Origin: Desulfurococcales archaeon ex4484_204 | GTDB taxonomy: Archaea; Thermoproteota; Thermoprotei_A; Sulfolobales; NBVN01 | Assembly: GCA_002255065.1 (NCBI GenBank) | Contig: NJEF01000007.1 | Span: 1-17,675, forward strand | Length of the DNA: 17,675 bases | Reading direction: 5' to 3' | Shown here: positions 7,129-16,196 of the stretch, in pieces | How positions within the stretch are numbered: the first letter of the stretch is position 1 | Layout of the letters: the number at the start of each line of letters is the position of its first letter | Notes under the pieces: model-generated | What the model was told of the DNA's origin: nothing | Seen by the model: only the letters and a program-made list of their open reading frames with translations | The model's database searches: none | Position numbers and translations under genes: made by a program

Positions 7129-10100
7129 GGCATACACCCATATTCCTCAGCCTAATGTAGACCTGGTACAGCCTGTAGGTAAGCCTGCTTAGCCTCTCAG
7201 CATACACCCTAGCCTCCTCCCTAGCCCTACCGGCAGTGAACGCCGCCCTAGGTAACTCAATGCCTAGCTCCTGACTGATCCTCGACACATTGAGGAGGTC
7301 TACACCGCACATCCTCTTTAACTCCTCGTAGGGGTTCACAAGCTGCCGCGACACCTCCAGCTTCTCCATAAGCCACGCTAGGGTTCGTGTATACGCTAGC
7401 TTCCTTAACCTATCTTTAGATGAGGTAACCAGGGTTAGCTCCCCATCTATAACCTCTCTTAGCAGGCCCTCAAACACTTTAACAAGGTCCTTAGGGAGTC
7501 CAGAGGATTCGGTGACGTACGCATTCAGGTCATCGCCGTTAAACCACGCTAGCACGAATAAGCTACTATCCCTATGCTCAATAACAAGCAGCTCCACTGC
7601 CATCACCTTCAACGCCCTCGATGGCCTTTCAAGGAGAACCTTAACGCTACCTAAGCTCAGCTCCTCCGACCTAGATAGTAGCTTAGCTAGCTTCCCTGCT
7701 AGGGCAGCAACGTCGCCCCACTTCAACTCCTTCATAGCAACGATGGCAGCTGCATCCCTATCTACAAGCTTTAGCAACGGGAACCAGAGCTTAGGGGGCT
7801 CCCTAGCAAGCTTTAACGACTCCTCGTAAACATCGAGCCAGCTGATAACCTCCATCACCGCGGAGGCCTCCGGCTCCCAGACAACTATCCGTGGTAACGG
7901 CATCATTAAGGGGTCAACACCTACTTCGAGCTCCCTAAACGATATAGCGTACCTCGGGGACTGCCTCAGTATAAGCCTTAACGCTGCCGACCCTACCTTA
8001 AGATCTTCAACATTAGTAGCTGGATCTACCTCGATAACCATGCCGTAGGTGAAGTCCCTATACACACCGAACGTGCTAACGTCGAGATCTATGACTCCCT
8101 CCTCATAGCGAGGAATAAGGGTCCCGTTAAGGTTTAGTAGCTTAACACGACTTCTAGACTCGACAACCCATCTAACGCTGTACGGCACCTCGTAGTACTC
8201 CCCGAAGCCCTCCCTAGGGACGTACACCCTTAACTTAATGTACGAGCTCACCTTCCCCCGAATTACGTCGGATATGAAATCGCGTTTCTCACCCCACCTT
8301 ACCTTAAACGACTCATAGCTCTCTAAGGCATCACTTAAGAATCTATAATTATCGATGACGCTGTTTAACACCTTTAAGCTGACCTCCTCTATCACCTTCC
8401 TATTAGAGGACACGACAATAGCTTCCTCAGCTACATCGATAGCGCCGGGCTGGTACTTCTCAACCTGGTCCCTCCTCGATGCAGGTTCTAGCTCCTTCTC
8501 CCTATCTCCTATCAAGGCCCTCCTAACCCCGTATGGAGGGCCGTACTCGTAAAAGCCGAGCTTGTTCCAGACGTCTATACCATGCCTGCTCAGCTTAATA
8601 ACACCCCCAATTAGGGTTCCAGGCTTCTCAACCAGGTTAAGGGTCTTAAGGAGCTCAATCTCATCCCTACTGAGCTCAGCTCCTAGGACGGCCTTGAACA
8701 GGGATTTAAAGAGCGCTGAGTACTTATTGTTCCTAACCACATAGACCTTCTCTAAAGGTATTCTGGAGTATTCGTTAACCCCCTCCACACCCCTAGAAGC
8801 TACCGCCTTATCCCATGATGTAATCGGTATGATCACGGTCTCCGTCTCACTAAGCTCTCTCCTCCTCCCCTTTCTACCCTCCCTCTGCATGAACTCCCTA
8901 ACCTCTAGGGGGAGCCCGTAGTGGACGATCCTGCCTATGTTACCTATATCGATCCCCTGGAGCAGGGTCCTCACGGTAACTATGATCTTGACCTTAGGTG
9001 GTGTAGCCCTAGCTGCCTCCTCAATTACGTCCCTAACTTTCTTAGGGACTAAGTGATGGTGTGTAGCTATTAACGCCTTATTACTACAGAGTTCCCTTAG
9101 CCTGCGTGCTAGCCCCTCAGCAGCCCTTATGCTCGGTGTGAAGACTACGGTAACCACGTCGTCGTTAACATACCTGCTTATCAGCTCTGCCGGGTCAAAG
9201 TATGGTAACGCTACACGTATCCCCTTCCTCCTAAGATATTCAATTACCACGAATGCGTTTCTAGCAAACAGCCTCGGGTCCTTAACTACCTCCTCTAGCT
9301 CACGATCCGGTATCCCGTACTCCTTAATAGCCCTGAAAACCTCCTTCCTCACCCTCTCAATGCTTCTACCGAGAACCACGTACGTGCAGTTCCTGATTTT
9401 AAAGGGCCTACCGGAGATCACCTTGGTTCTCCTCAGCGTTATATCGCTGATTATCGATGCTAGCTCGGATGGATTACCCAGGGTTGCTGTAAGGATGACC
9501 ACCTGCGGCTTCCTAACAGTTAGGTAGCTCGCTACGATCTCCAGCATGGCTACTAGTAGCGATGCCCCCCTAGAGCCGTAGAAGTCGAGTTCGTCTATGA
9601 CAACCATATCCACCTCCCTGAGGAACCCTGCAAGGTACGACTTACCTACCGACTCGGCAACCCTCTTTAAATCCGCCATCAAGAACGCGGGATTAGTTAT
9701 AACGACCTCAGCTTTAAGCAACCTACTGCGTACGGCATCCGTCTTAAATGAGCCCAGCGTCGGCCTATCCACCTTAACTACAGCCTTACCCTTCCCAAGA
9801 GATGAGTAGTAGTCCTCGATCCTAACGATCTGGTCAGCTGAGAGGGCTAGCGTCGGGTACAGCACCAGGACCTTCTTACCATTAGCGAGGGAGTATAGCA
9901 CCCACGCCTCTGTCTTACCAGATCCGGTACCGGATACCAGTATTACATTAAGCCCCTTCTCTAAGGCCTGAACAGCCTCCCACTGGTGTCTGTAGAGCCT
10001 TAAACCGGATAACGCCCTAGACCTCGGTCCACCGCTCCTTAGCTCGGGAACTATGTCTGAGAACCTTACATCGGTGAGGTCGGGTGACGTACCCTCCTCA

Positions 10101-10159
10101 CAAACCCATTCACAGTCTAGGTTAAGCGAGCTAGCTAGGCTTAACGTCCTTACCCTCAA
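7115..10159 (-). CDS. Large SF2 DEAD/DEAH-type helicase
   Basis: A 1014-residue ATP-dependent nucleic-acid helicase. Motifs: Q-like LYRHQ (55-59), Walker A SGTGSGKT (76-83), DELD box (189-192), TAT (224-226), motif IV VVFTPS (337-342), motif V TLLQGIDIG (398-406) and motif VI QREGRKGRR (425-433). All ATPase residues are present. The long C-terminal part after about 450 has no domain I recognise. The core recalls the COG1205 (MrfA/Hrq1-like) repair helicases, but the four-Cys cluster of MrfA is not evident, so the subfamily is uncertain. Start TTG at 10159 lies 7 nt after the stop of the DPM synthase gene, so the two are likely co-transcribed. The 3' end overlaps the mscS-like gene by 14 nt, tail to tail. 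Confidence 0.85.
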   Translation of the reverse strand: MRVRTLSLASSLNLDCEWVCEEGTSPDLTDVRFSDIVPELRSGGPRSRALSGLRLYRHQWEAVQALEKGLNVILVSGTGSGKTEAWVLYSLANGKKVLVLYPTLALSADQIVRIEDYYSSLGKGKAVVKVDRPTLGSFKTDAVRSRLLKAEVVITNPAFLMADLKRVAESVGKSYLAGFLREVDMVVIDELDFYGSRGASLLVAMLEIVASYLTVRKPQVVILTATLGNPSELASIISDITLRRTKVISGRPFKIRNCTYVVLGRSIERVRKEVFRAIKEYGIPDRELEEVVKDPRLFARNAFVVIEYLRRKGIRVALPYFDPAELISRYVNDDVVTVVFTPSIRAAEGLARRLRELCSNKALIATHHHLVPKKVRDVIEEAARATPPKVKIIVTVRTLLQGIDIGNIGRIVHYGLPLEVREFMQREGRKGRRRELSETETVIIPITSWDKAVASRGVEGVNEYSRIPLEKVYVVRNNKYSALFKSLFKAVLGAELSRDEIELLKTLNLVEKPGTLIGGVIKLSRHGIDVWNKLGFYEYGPPYGVRRALIGDREKELEPASRRDQVEKYQPGAIDVAEEAIVVSSNRKVIEEVSLKVLNSVIDNYRFLSDALESYESFKVRWGEKRDFISDVIRGKVSSYIKLRVYVPREGFGEYYEVPYSVRWVVESRSRVKLLNLNGTLIPRYEEGVIDLDVSTFGVYRDFTYGMVIEVDPATNVEDLKVGSAALRLILRQSPRYAISFRELEVGVDPLMMPLPRIVVWEPEASAVMEVISWLDVYEESLKLAREPPKLWFPLLKLVDRDAAAIVAMKELKWGDVAALAGKLAKLLSRSEELSLGSVKVLLERPSRALKVMAVELLVIEHRDSSLFVLAWFNGDDLNAYVTESSGLPKDLVKVFEGLLREVIDGELTLVTSSKDRLRKLAYTRTLAWLMEKLEVSRQLVNPYEELKRMCGVDLLNVSRISQELGIELPRAAFTAGRAREEARVYAERLSRLTYRLYQVYIRLRNMGVCPKLR

Positions 10160-10166
10160 TCAGTAA

Positions 10167-11240
10167 CTACCTCCACACGAACCTCCTGCTCACAGTGTAG
10201 TTAACAATGAAGCCCGCAACGATCCCTAAGAACTGAGAGATCACCGATTCATGGATTACGTAGTGGAACGCCACTATGGAGGTTGCGTACTGAACTAGTA
10301 TGGATGCTAGCGTTGATAGATGGAACTTAGCTAGCCTTAAAGGCCACGGACCCATCCTCCTGCTCCTAAACGTCCATAGATCATTAAGTACGAAGTTATT
10401 AATTACTGACACCTCGATACCTAAGGCTGAGGCCACCTCGTGGAGAAGCCCCAGTACGTACCTGCATAAAGCAACTACGCCTAGATTAACGAGGGTTCCT
10501 GAGGCACCAACTATAGCGAACTTAAGGTAGTCGGGCGATAGATTTAAGGTTTGAACCACGAAATCCCACATTACCTTACTGCTTAGCTTTGAGGAGCCCC
10601 TAACCCTTAAGCCGAACGAGTAAGGCTCCTCACAAACCCTACGATACCTGCCCTTAGCGAGGATCTCGAGCAATATTTTAAAGCCCCTAGGGTTTATGTG
10701 GTTAAGCCTACCTATAGCGTCCTTCTTAAACATGAAGTAGCCTGATAGGGGATCGTTAACCTTCCTAGCCTGCGGCACGAGAACCCTTGCTAGCATGGTT
10801 GCGGCCCTCGATACTAGCCTCCTGAACACAGACCAACCCCGGACTTCACCACCCCTTACGTACCTCGACGCCACAACGATATCGCACCCGCCCTGCGCCA
10901 GCCTCTGATAGAGCCTCGGTATGAGTTCAGGTGGGTGCTGTAGGTCAGCGTCCATAACAGCGATCGCATCAGCAGCTGAGTTCCTCACCCCCTCAATAAC
11001 CGCGGAGGAGAGGCCTAGCTTACCGGGTCTCTTAATAACCTTAACCGGGTATCTAGTGCTAAGCCTGCTAGCAACCTCAGCAGTACCGTCCGGTGAGTTA
11101 TCGTCAACAACTACGACCTCATAGGGTATTTTAGCTGAGCTTAGCGCCCTATCTATCCTGGTAATAAGCTCCTCTATGTTATCCCTCTCATTGTATGTCG
11201 GCACCACTACGGAGACGTTAGGGTGCTTAACTTCACACAC
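10167..11240 (-). CDS. Dolichol-phosphate mannosyltransferase-like GT2 fused to GtrA domain
   Basis: Transfers a sugar, probably mannose from GDP-mannose, to a membrane polyprenol phosphate at the cytosolic face. The GT2 domain is at about 8-225: VVVPTYNERDN, DDNSPDGT (46-53), the metal-binding DADLQ (97-101), ASRYVRGGE (124-132), and VNDPLSGYFMF (161-171), typical of DPM synthases. Residues 238-357 are a GtrA-like membrane domain with four likely helices, NNFVLNDLWTFR and VNYTVSRRFVWR. This GT2-GtrA arrangement matches type III DPM synthase such as that of Pyrococcus furiosus, from family knowledge. Start GTG at 11240 has CAGGTG at its 5' side. The sugar donor cannot be told from sequence. 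The lhr gene ends 55 nt upstream, and the large helicase follows 7 nt downstream. Confidence 0.92.
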   Translation of the reverse strand: MCEVKHPNVSVVVPTYNERDNIEELITRIDRALSSAKIPYEVVVVDDNSPDGTAEVASRLSTRYPVKVIKRPGKLGLSSAVIEGVRNSAADAIAVMDADLQHPPELIPRLYQRLAQGGCDIVVASRYVRGGEVRGWSVFRRLVSRAATMLARVLVPQARKVNDPLSGYFMFKKDAIGRLNHINPRGFKILLEILAKGRYRRVCEEPYSFGLRVRGSSKLSSKVMWDFVVQTLNLSPDYLKFAIVGASGTLVNLGVVALCRYVLGLLHEVASALGIEVSVINNFVLNDLWTFRSRRMGPWPLRLAKFHLSTLASILVQYATSIVAFHYVIHESVISQFLGIVAGFIVNYTVSRRFVWR

Positions 11241-11266
11241 CTGACTTACTCCCGTGGAGTTAGTAC

Positions 11267-11284
11267 ATGTTGAACATTAATACC
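11267..11284 (-). promoter_or_regulatory. Promoter of the DPM synthase gene with overlapping small palindrome
   Basis: Read on the minus strand, GGTATTAATGTT (11284-11273) is a TATA-like box about 35-42 nt before the GTG at 11240. Overlapping it is ATGTT-C-AACAT (11267-11277), a perfect inverted repeat with 5-bp arms and one central base. A regulator bound there could block TBP, but so short a palindrome may be chance. Confidence 0.4.
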
Positions 11285-11295
11285 TTAATCGCTAG

Positions 11296-14200
11296 CTAGC
11301 CCCTCGCTACGCTTCTAACCCTGCTTAACATAGCCTCATACAGCTTTAGGAGGAGCTTCCTCCTATCCTCCATAAGGACAACGTCGCTGTATCCATGGGC
11401 TACTATGTTGTGGCTAAACGGTGACGGCGCCCCCACAGCCTTAAAGTACTTAACCCTAACCACCCCTTTCTCGATCCATCTAAGCACCTTCTCTGCGTTG
11501 ATAACGTCCATTAAGTCCTCCATAACCTCCCTATAGGCCTCCTCAAGTATTGGGAAGTTAGGGATCTTCTCAGCTATTCTAAGGAGGGTCTCCGAGTTTA
11601 TCTGCCTCCTACTAATACTCGTTTCAACCCCTTTGTACCTCCTAAGGAGTGCGAACGACCTCTCGGCACAGTGCCTAAACCTCCTCTTAAGTACTTCGCT
11701 CCTCCTTAAAGCAGACCTGAGCAGGCTCCTCAAGTTACTGCTAGTTACTCTGCTAACCAGCTCGTCAATGATTACACCGTTAACTGGTACGTGTGACGGA
11801 AGTGTAAGCATGAAGCCGTTGTCGGTAACGGTTACCCTAACGTTCGCGGAGGTGATGTCGCTTAACACCGCGGCATACGCCCTTGATAGCGCGTCGTTAA
11901 CCCTCCTCCCGAATAGGTAGTGAAATATTATGTTTAACGTCCTAGTATCCCTATCGCTCCACAGCTCTATTAGAACCTCCCTATTGGATGGAATGGAGCC
12001 GTTGGTGTACGTAGCCTGCTCCCAAACATATTCAACGACGTATCTAGCTGCGTGGGGCTCGAGCCTATACTCCTTTACAACGGCGTTAATAGCCTTCTCG
12101 ACACCGTACCTCCTCAGCAACCCGTATACCCACTTCCTTAGCCTCCCAACCCTTAAGGCAGAGTCGAAGGTTAAGGGAAGCATTTCAGAGAACCAGCTAG
12201 GCACCGTAGGCCTCTGGTGCTCGACCCTCCTTACGTAAGCCTTAATGCCCTCAGACCTCAGGAACTCGTAGGTTCTACCGCCAAGCACGAACACGTCTCC
12301 TGGACTTAGGTACTCAACGAACTCCTCCTCCAGGTTACCTACATACTTACCGCTCTCTAGGAACACCTTAACCTTAGCTTCATCAGGTATCGCACCGGAG
12401 TTTAAGTAGTAAATCATCCTGACGGACCTCTTCCTACCAAACACCCCCTCAAGCTCGTCGAGCCAGATCTTGGAGTACACGTTTAAGCCCCTGAGCTCGC
12501 CGCCGTACCTACCAGCTAAGTACCTAAGGACGTTCAGGAACTCCTCATATTTGAGCCCCCTATAGCTATAAGCCCTCCTCACCACCTTAAACGCCTCCTT
12601 AATACCCCACTTCCTCTCCAACGACATACCGACCAGGTGCTGTGCCAGGATGTCGAGGGGCTTCCTAGGTATCCTAACGACGTCTAACCTCCTCTCCAGA
12701 GCTAGTTTAGCGAGGGTTGCTGACTCCACGAGGTCGTCTCTATCCACAGCTATCATGTAGCCCTTACTAACGTCCTTAACGCTGTGGCCTGACCGCCCAA
12801 CCCTCTGAATAAGCCTTGTAGCGCTCTTAGGGCTGCTCAACAAGACCACCGCATCAATGTACCCTATGTCGATACCTAGCTCGAGGGATGTAGAGCTGTT
12901 CTTAGAGATTAAGCCGTTAACGACGTAGTTACCGCTCTCGGAGTCTATGATTCCGTAAGCCCTGCGAAGCCTTACCTTCCTAACCTCCTTAACCCTATCA
13001 AAGAATACATCTCCCCTAACTAAGCTGAGGAGGTCCCTTAACCCCCACACTAACCCATCATCACCTACACCTCTAGCCTCCCTAAGGAGGGTTCTCAACA
13101 GCCTCTCCAAGCTACCCCTCCCGCACCCCCTCCTACGCTCCAGCCTCTCAATACCCTTGAGGAGCCTCTTTAGTTTAGGTGCAGGGAGGTTCAGCTTTAG
13201 GCACAACTCCTTTAACCTAGAGCTCACTCCAGGAATGCAGTCCTTACCTGAATCTTCACACACCAGTACCTCATTAACCACCCTTACATCGGTTCTCCAC
13301 GGCGTTAGCAACTTAAAGAACCTCCTCAGGTACTCACCGCCTAAGACAGCGACGTCGTACAGCACCCCGCCCCTCCTTCCCGTAACGGCGTGTCTAGAGC
13401 TGGTTCTCCTCCTCTTAATTGAGGCCATTACCCCGAAGGAGAGCAGTAGGGTTCTTAATCCCTTAGCAAGCTCCTTACCCTGTACTGTAAAGCCTGCTGA
13501 GATAACCCTGCCCCGCCTAACATTCACATACCCGCATCCATCGAAGCAGCCGGAAACGAACTCCTCCCTATGCCTACGCGGGAGCCTGTATACTATTGAG
13601 GGGAAGCTCCTCTTAGCATCTCCTTCAGAGGCGTTAACCAAGCTCTTAAATACCTCGGCAATAACTGGGTGCTCTACCTCCATTGAGCACCCATCCCTAC
13701 CCTCCTCCCTATAACGTGGTGTAATCCCGAGTTCCTTACCTATCGCTTCACCATACCTCCTAAGCACCTCCCTATCGCTGGAGCGAAACGTTAGCGATCT
13801 ACCCCTCCATAATCCATTAAAGACCCAGAAGCCTAGTAGCCTAGCTATGAAGGGCGTGAGCTCCCCTCCATTAACGCGGTGGCGTTCTCCATTAATTAGC
13901 ACAGCTCTTACCGACCTAGTATTTAAGGGTATGTTAAACATGGATAGCAACCCTTTAAGTAGACCCCGTTGAAGGGGCTTCTGCTGCGTTATAGCTTCTA
14001 AGAGGTAGTCATTACTAACACCATACCTCCGCGTTAAGCTAGCTATCTTGTCCTTCCTGGACCGAACCCCTGCTTCAAGTTTTAAGTAGAAGCCCTCGGT
14101 TAGCTCTAGGTAGGCGTTATCTGGTAGAACCTCAACCAGCTTAACCCTCCTCCCCCTTAGTGGAACCCTCCTCACCACGCCAACGTAGTCCCCAACGTTT

Positions 14201-15498
14201 AACTCCTCGGCCCTAACCCACCTAACCCTGCCGTCACCACCTATCGTTAGAAATTTGTGGTCCACGGTAGCTCTAACCTCAAACCCCAGGTCCGTCCTAA
14301 TTAGTAAGCCGCTGGAGTTATAGTTAATGACGTGCGGCTCCCTATACCTTACAGGCTTTACCTTATGGTTTAGAACCCCTAAGATCCTCTCACCACCTCT
14401 AAGCTCGCTGACCTTCCTAACCCCTTCATCAGTAAAGATTTCCGAATTGGGTGCAACGCATACTACCGCCTTTAACTTCCCCTCCTTTAACTTGTTCTCA
14501 ACTTCAAGCCTTACGTCACGGCTTAAGGAGCTGTGGTGGGCTTCTATGTCGTCAGCATCAACTATCCCCTCCTTCTCAAACATCCTCTTCAGCTTATAGA
14601 CGACCCTCTCCGTAGAGCTCCTAGTGTTAGTGAAAACCAGCGTCGTTCTATGCCTCCTAATAACGTCGCTAAGCACCTCATAGATTGATGCATTAAGCAC
14701 CTCCGCGGGCGCCCTAATTATGTTCACCCTCGGGCATACAACCCTGATATCCATAGGCTTGATGAACCTTGCATCAATGATAACGCAGTCCCTAAGCCTC
14801 CCGCTACCGTCATAACCTGTAAGGAACTTAGCGATCTCCTCTAGGGGTGCTATCGTGGCACTAAGCCCTATTCTCTGGGTACCCCTACCAACTAGTTCCT
14901 CAAGCCTTTCAAGGCTCAGGCTTAGGTGCACCCCCCTCTTACTCCCGGCAAGCTCGTGGATCTCATCAACGATAACCCACCTAACACCCCTCAACCTCTC
15001 CCTAAACTTAGGGGCTACGAGAATTATGGAGAGGGTTTCAGGCGTGGTTATGAGTATGTGCGGCGGCACTCTAACCATCCTCTGCCGCTCCGACTGCGGG
15101 GTATCGCTAGTCCTTACAGCTACCCTTAACTTCGGGAGGTTGATGCCTAGCTCCTCAGCAGCCGCCTTAATCCCCTCAATAGGCTGGATAAGGTTCTTCT
15201 TCATGTCGTTATTCAAAGCCCTTAAGGGGGAGACGTAAACTACGTAGACGGTCTCCTCCAGTAAGCCCTCCTCAGCTAGCCCGTACAGCTCGTCGAGTAT
15301 TGCTAGGAAGGCTGCTAGCGTCTTCCCGGTGCCTGTAGGGCTCGATATTAAAACGTTCCTGCCCTCCTTAATCGCCGGGATCGACATGAGCTGCGCGGGC
15401 GTAAACTCCTTAAACACCCCCTTAAACCACCTAACCGTGTACCTTCTTAAGTACCTAAGAACCGCAGCTTCGTTGGGAGGCTCCGAGATAACTTCCAC
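11296..15498 (-). CDS. lhr: Lhr-type SF2 helicase interrupted by an intein
   Basis: Large helicase-related ATPase acting in DNA/RNA processing and repair. The precursor has 1400 residues: N-extein 1-346, intein 347-867, C-extein 868-1400. The spliced protein would be 879 residues, normal for archaeal Lhr. Motifs: FTPAQ (32-36), Walker A SSPTGTGKT (52-60), DEIH (178-181), SAT (213-215), TLVFTNTRSSTERV (286-299), motif V SSTSLELGIDIG (868-879), and motif VI QRVGRSGH, followed by the Lhr winged-helix and C-terminal regions. The intein sits exactly before motif V, so the enzyme needs splicing to work. Start GTG at 15498 has GGTGAG just upstream. It is first in the minus-strand group lhr, DPM synthase, helicase. 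Confidence 0.93.
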   Translation of the reverse strand: MEVISEPPNEAAVLRYLRRYTVRWFKGVFKEFTPAQLMSIPAIKEGRNVLISSPTGTGKTLAAFLAILDELYGLAEEGLLEETVYVVYVSPLRALNNDMKKNLIQPIEGIKAAAEELGINLPKLRVAVRTSDTPQSERQRMVRVPPHILITTPETLSIILVAPKFRERLRGVRWVIVDEIHELAGSKRGVHLSLSLERLEELVGRGTQRIGLSATIAPLEEIAKFLTGYDGSGRLRDCVIIDARFIKPMDIRVVCPRVNIIRAPAEVLNASIYEVLSDVIRRHRTTLVFTNTRSSTERVVYKLKRMFEKEGIVDADDIEAHHSSLSRDVRLEVENKLKEGKLKAVVCVAPNSEIFTDEGVRKVSELRGGERILGVLNHKVKPVRYREPHVINYNSSGLLIRTDLGFEVRATVDHKFLTIGGDGRVRWVRAEELNVGDYVGVVRRVPLRGRRVKLVEVLPDNAYLELTEGFYLKLEAGVRSRKDKIASLTRRYGVSNDYLLEAITQQKPLQRGLLKGLLSMFNIPLNTRSVRAVLINGERHRVNGGELTPFIARLLGFWVFNGLWRGRSLTFRSSDREVLRRYGEAIGKELGITPRYREEGRDGCSMEVEHPVIAEVFKSLVNASEGDAKRSFPSIVYRLPRRHREEFVSGCFDGCGYVNVRRGRVISAGFTVQGKELAKGLRTLLLSFGVMASIKRRRTSSRHAVTGRRGGVLYDVAVLGGEYLRRFFKLLTPWRTDVRVVNEVLVCEDSGKDCIPGVSSRLKELCLKLNLPAPKLKRLLKGIERLERRRGCGRGSLERLLRTLLREARGVGDDGLVWGLRDLLSLVRGDVFFDRVKEVRKVRLRRAYGIIDSESGNYVVNGLISKNSSTSLELGIDIGYIDAVVLLSSPKSATRLIQRVGRSGHSVKDVSKGYMIAVDRDDLVESATLAKLALERRLDVVRIPRKPLDILAQHLVGMSLERKWGIKEAFKVVRRAYSYRGLKYEEFLNVLRYLAGRYGGELRGLNVYSKIWLDELEGVFGRKRSVRMIYYLNSGAIPDEAKVKVFLESGKYVGNLEEEFVEYLSPGDVFVLGGRTYEFLRSEGIKAYVRRVEHQRPTVPSWFSEMLPLTFDSALRVGRLRKWVYGLLRRYGVEKAINAVVKEYRLEPHAARYVVEYVWEQATYTNGSIPSNREVLIELWSDRDTRTLNIIFHYLFGRRVNDALSRAYAAVLSDITSANVRVTVTDNGFMLTLPSHVPVNGVIIDELVSRVTSSNLRSLLRSALRRSEVLKRRFRHCAERSFALLRRYKGVETSISRRQINSETLLRIAEKIPNFPILEEAYREVMEDLMDVINAEKVLRWIEKGVVRVKYFKAVGAPSPFSHNIVAHGYSDVVLMEDRRKLLLKLYEAMLSRVRSVARG
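12898..14460 (-). mobile_element. Intein in Lhr (521 residues) with degenerate LAGLIDADG endonuclease
   Basis: Starts at Cys347 (CVAPNSEIF, block A) and ends at Asn867 (VVNGLISKN), followed by Ser868 as +1 nucleophile. Block B is ATVDHKFLT with Thr411 and His414. Removing it joins KAVV to SSTSLELGIDIG and restores a standard motif V. The endonuclease region has two LAGLIDADG-like helices. In LLGFWVFNG (554-562) the catalytic Asp position is Asn. In VSGCFDGCG (648-656) it is Cys. Both acids are lost, so cleavage and homing should be dead. The block F Asp position appears to be Gly849, and the penultimate residue is Lys866 instead of the usual His, so splicing may be slow or conditional. Further residues at about 745-840 are helical, basic and unrecognised. 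Confidence 0.92.
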
Positions 15499-15507
15499 CC
15501 ACTCACC

Positions 15508-15529
15508 CTAAGCACATATCAGTGCTTAG
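15508..15529. repeat. Perfect inverted repeat upstream of lhr, possible operator
   Basis: CTAAGCAC (15508-15515) and GTGCTTAG (15522-15529) are perfect 8-bp arms around ATATCA. The centre lies about 20 nt before the lhr GTG at 15498. The site could be a dimeric-regulator operator, or a 5'-leader hairpin next to the lhr ribosome binding site (GGTGAG). It ends about 74 nt before the divergent gene at 15603, so it may also serve that gene. Confidence 0.5.
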
Positions 15530-15602
15530 AGCAATTAAGAGGTTACCACACAATAGGTAGGGCGTATTAAAGTAAAAAGCCCTTAACACAAAGTAATTCC
15601 GG
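15530..15602. promoter_or_regulatory. Divergent promoter region for lhr (-) and the SpoIIM-like gene (+)
   Basis: TATTAAAG at about 15565-15572 lies 31-38 nt before GTG 15603 and is a good (+) TATA candidate. On the minus strand CTTTTTACTTTAATA covers the same bases and could start lhr with a leader that includes the inverted repeat at 15508-15529. GGGTGG just before 15603 may be the (+) ribosome binding site. Confidence 0.4.
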
Positions 15603-16196
15603 GTGGTTGAAGTAAGGAATGAAGTCATACTTGCGTCCCTGGTGTTTGCAATAGCGGTTATCGTATCAGCTACCCTACCACCCGAGGTTAGGGATATGGC
15701 ATCCATAGAGGTTGAGAGAACCGTAAGGCCTTTTGAGGAGGCTTTTAGCGTAAAACCGTTTGAGACCTTGATCGCCTTACCAGTAATAATACTTTACAAC
15801 AACTTCAGGGTGGCTGTGATAAACATCGCTTTAGGGCCCACCATTGTGGTTCCCATAGCCATTACGGCTTTCAACGGCTTCTACATAACGTCGTTCGTAA
15901 TGAGCGGTAACGTTATCGAGAACTCCCTTCTGATCATCCCCCACGGCGTTGTTGAGATACCCGCATTCATACTATCCGCTGCTATCGGTCTTAAGCTGGG
16001 TTTTGCAGTTATTCTAAGGGGTCTCAGGCTAAGGGATGTGAGCTTAGCGGAGGTTCTAGCACTATGTATAAGGTATTTAAGTATCGTCCTAATGCTATTC
16101 GCTATAGCAGCGTTAATCGAGACCTTCCTAACCCCCTCCATATACGCTGCTTACAAGGTCTTAACTAGTAGCTCTCTCGGTGGTTCAGTTGGCTAG
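15603..16196 (+). CDS. SpoIIM-family (DUF95) integral membrane protein
   Basis: A 197-residue membrane protein. The family was named from the sporulation protein SpoIIM but is widespread in Archaea, where its role is unknown. Family marks: NNFRVA (66-71) and HGVVEIPAFILSAAIGLKLG (114-133), the characteristic conserved His-Gly-x-x-Glu-x-Pro helix. Membrane helices are visible at about 7-24, 53-64 (weak), 70-95, 117-138 and 154-175. Between helices 1 and 2 is an extracytoplasmic or loop segment with charged residues. GTG 15603 is chosen because of GGGTGG just upstream and the TATA-like box about 35 nt before it. The downstream orphan gene overlaps it by 17 nt, so the two are probably co-translated. 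Confidence 0.88.
   Translation: MVEVRNEVILASLVFAIAVIVSATLPPEVRDMASIEVERTVRPFEEAFSVKPFETLIALPVIILYNNFRVAVINIALGPTIVVPIAITAFNGFYITSFVMSGNVIENSLLIIPHGVVEIPAFILSAAIGLKLGFAVILRGLRLRDVSLAEVLALCIRYLSIVLMLFAIAALIETFLTPSIYAAYKVLTSSSLGGSVG

Noticed and set aside
13157..13714. 185-codon plus-strand frame opposite the intein
   Set aside because: It is antisense to the endonuclease region of the intein. Its Ser/Leu/Thr-rich composition is typical of shadow frames here.
14855..15238. 127-codon plus-strand frame opposite the Lhr DEIH region
   Set aside because: The minus strand encodes clear helicase motifs, and the frame has no recognisable domain.
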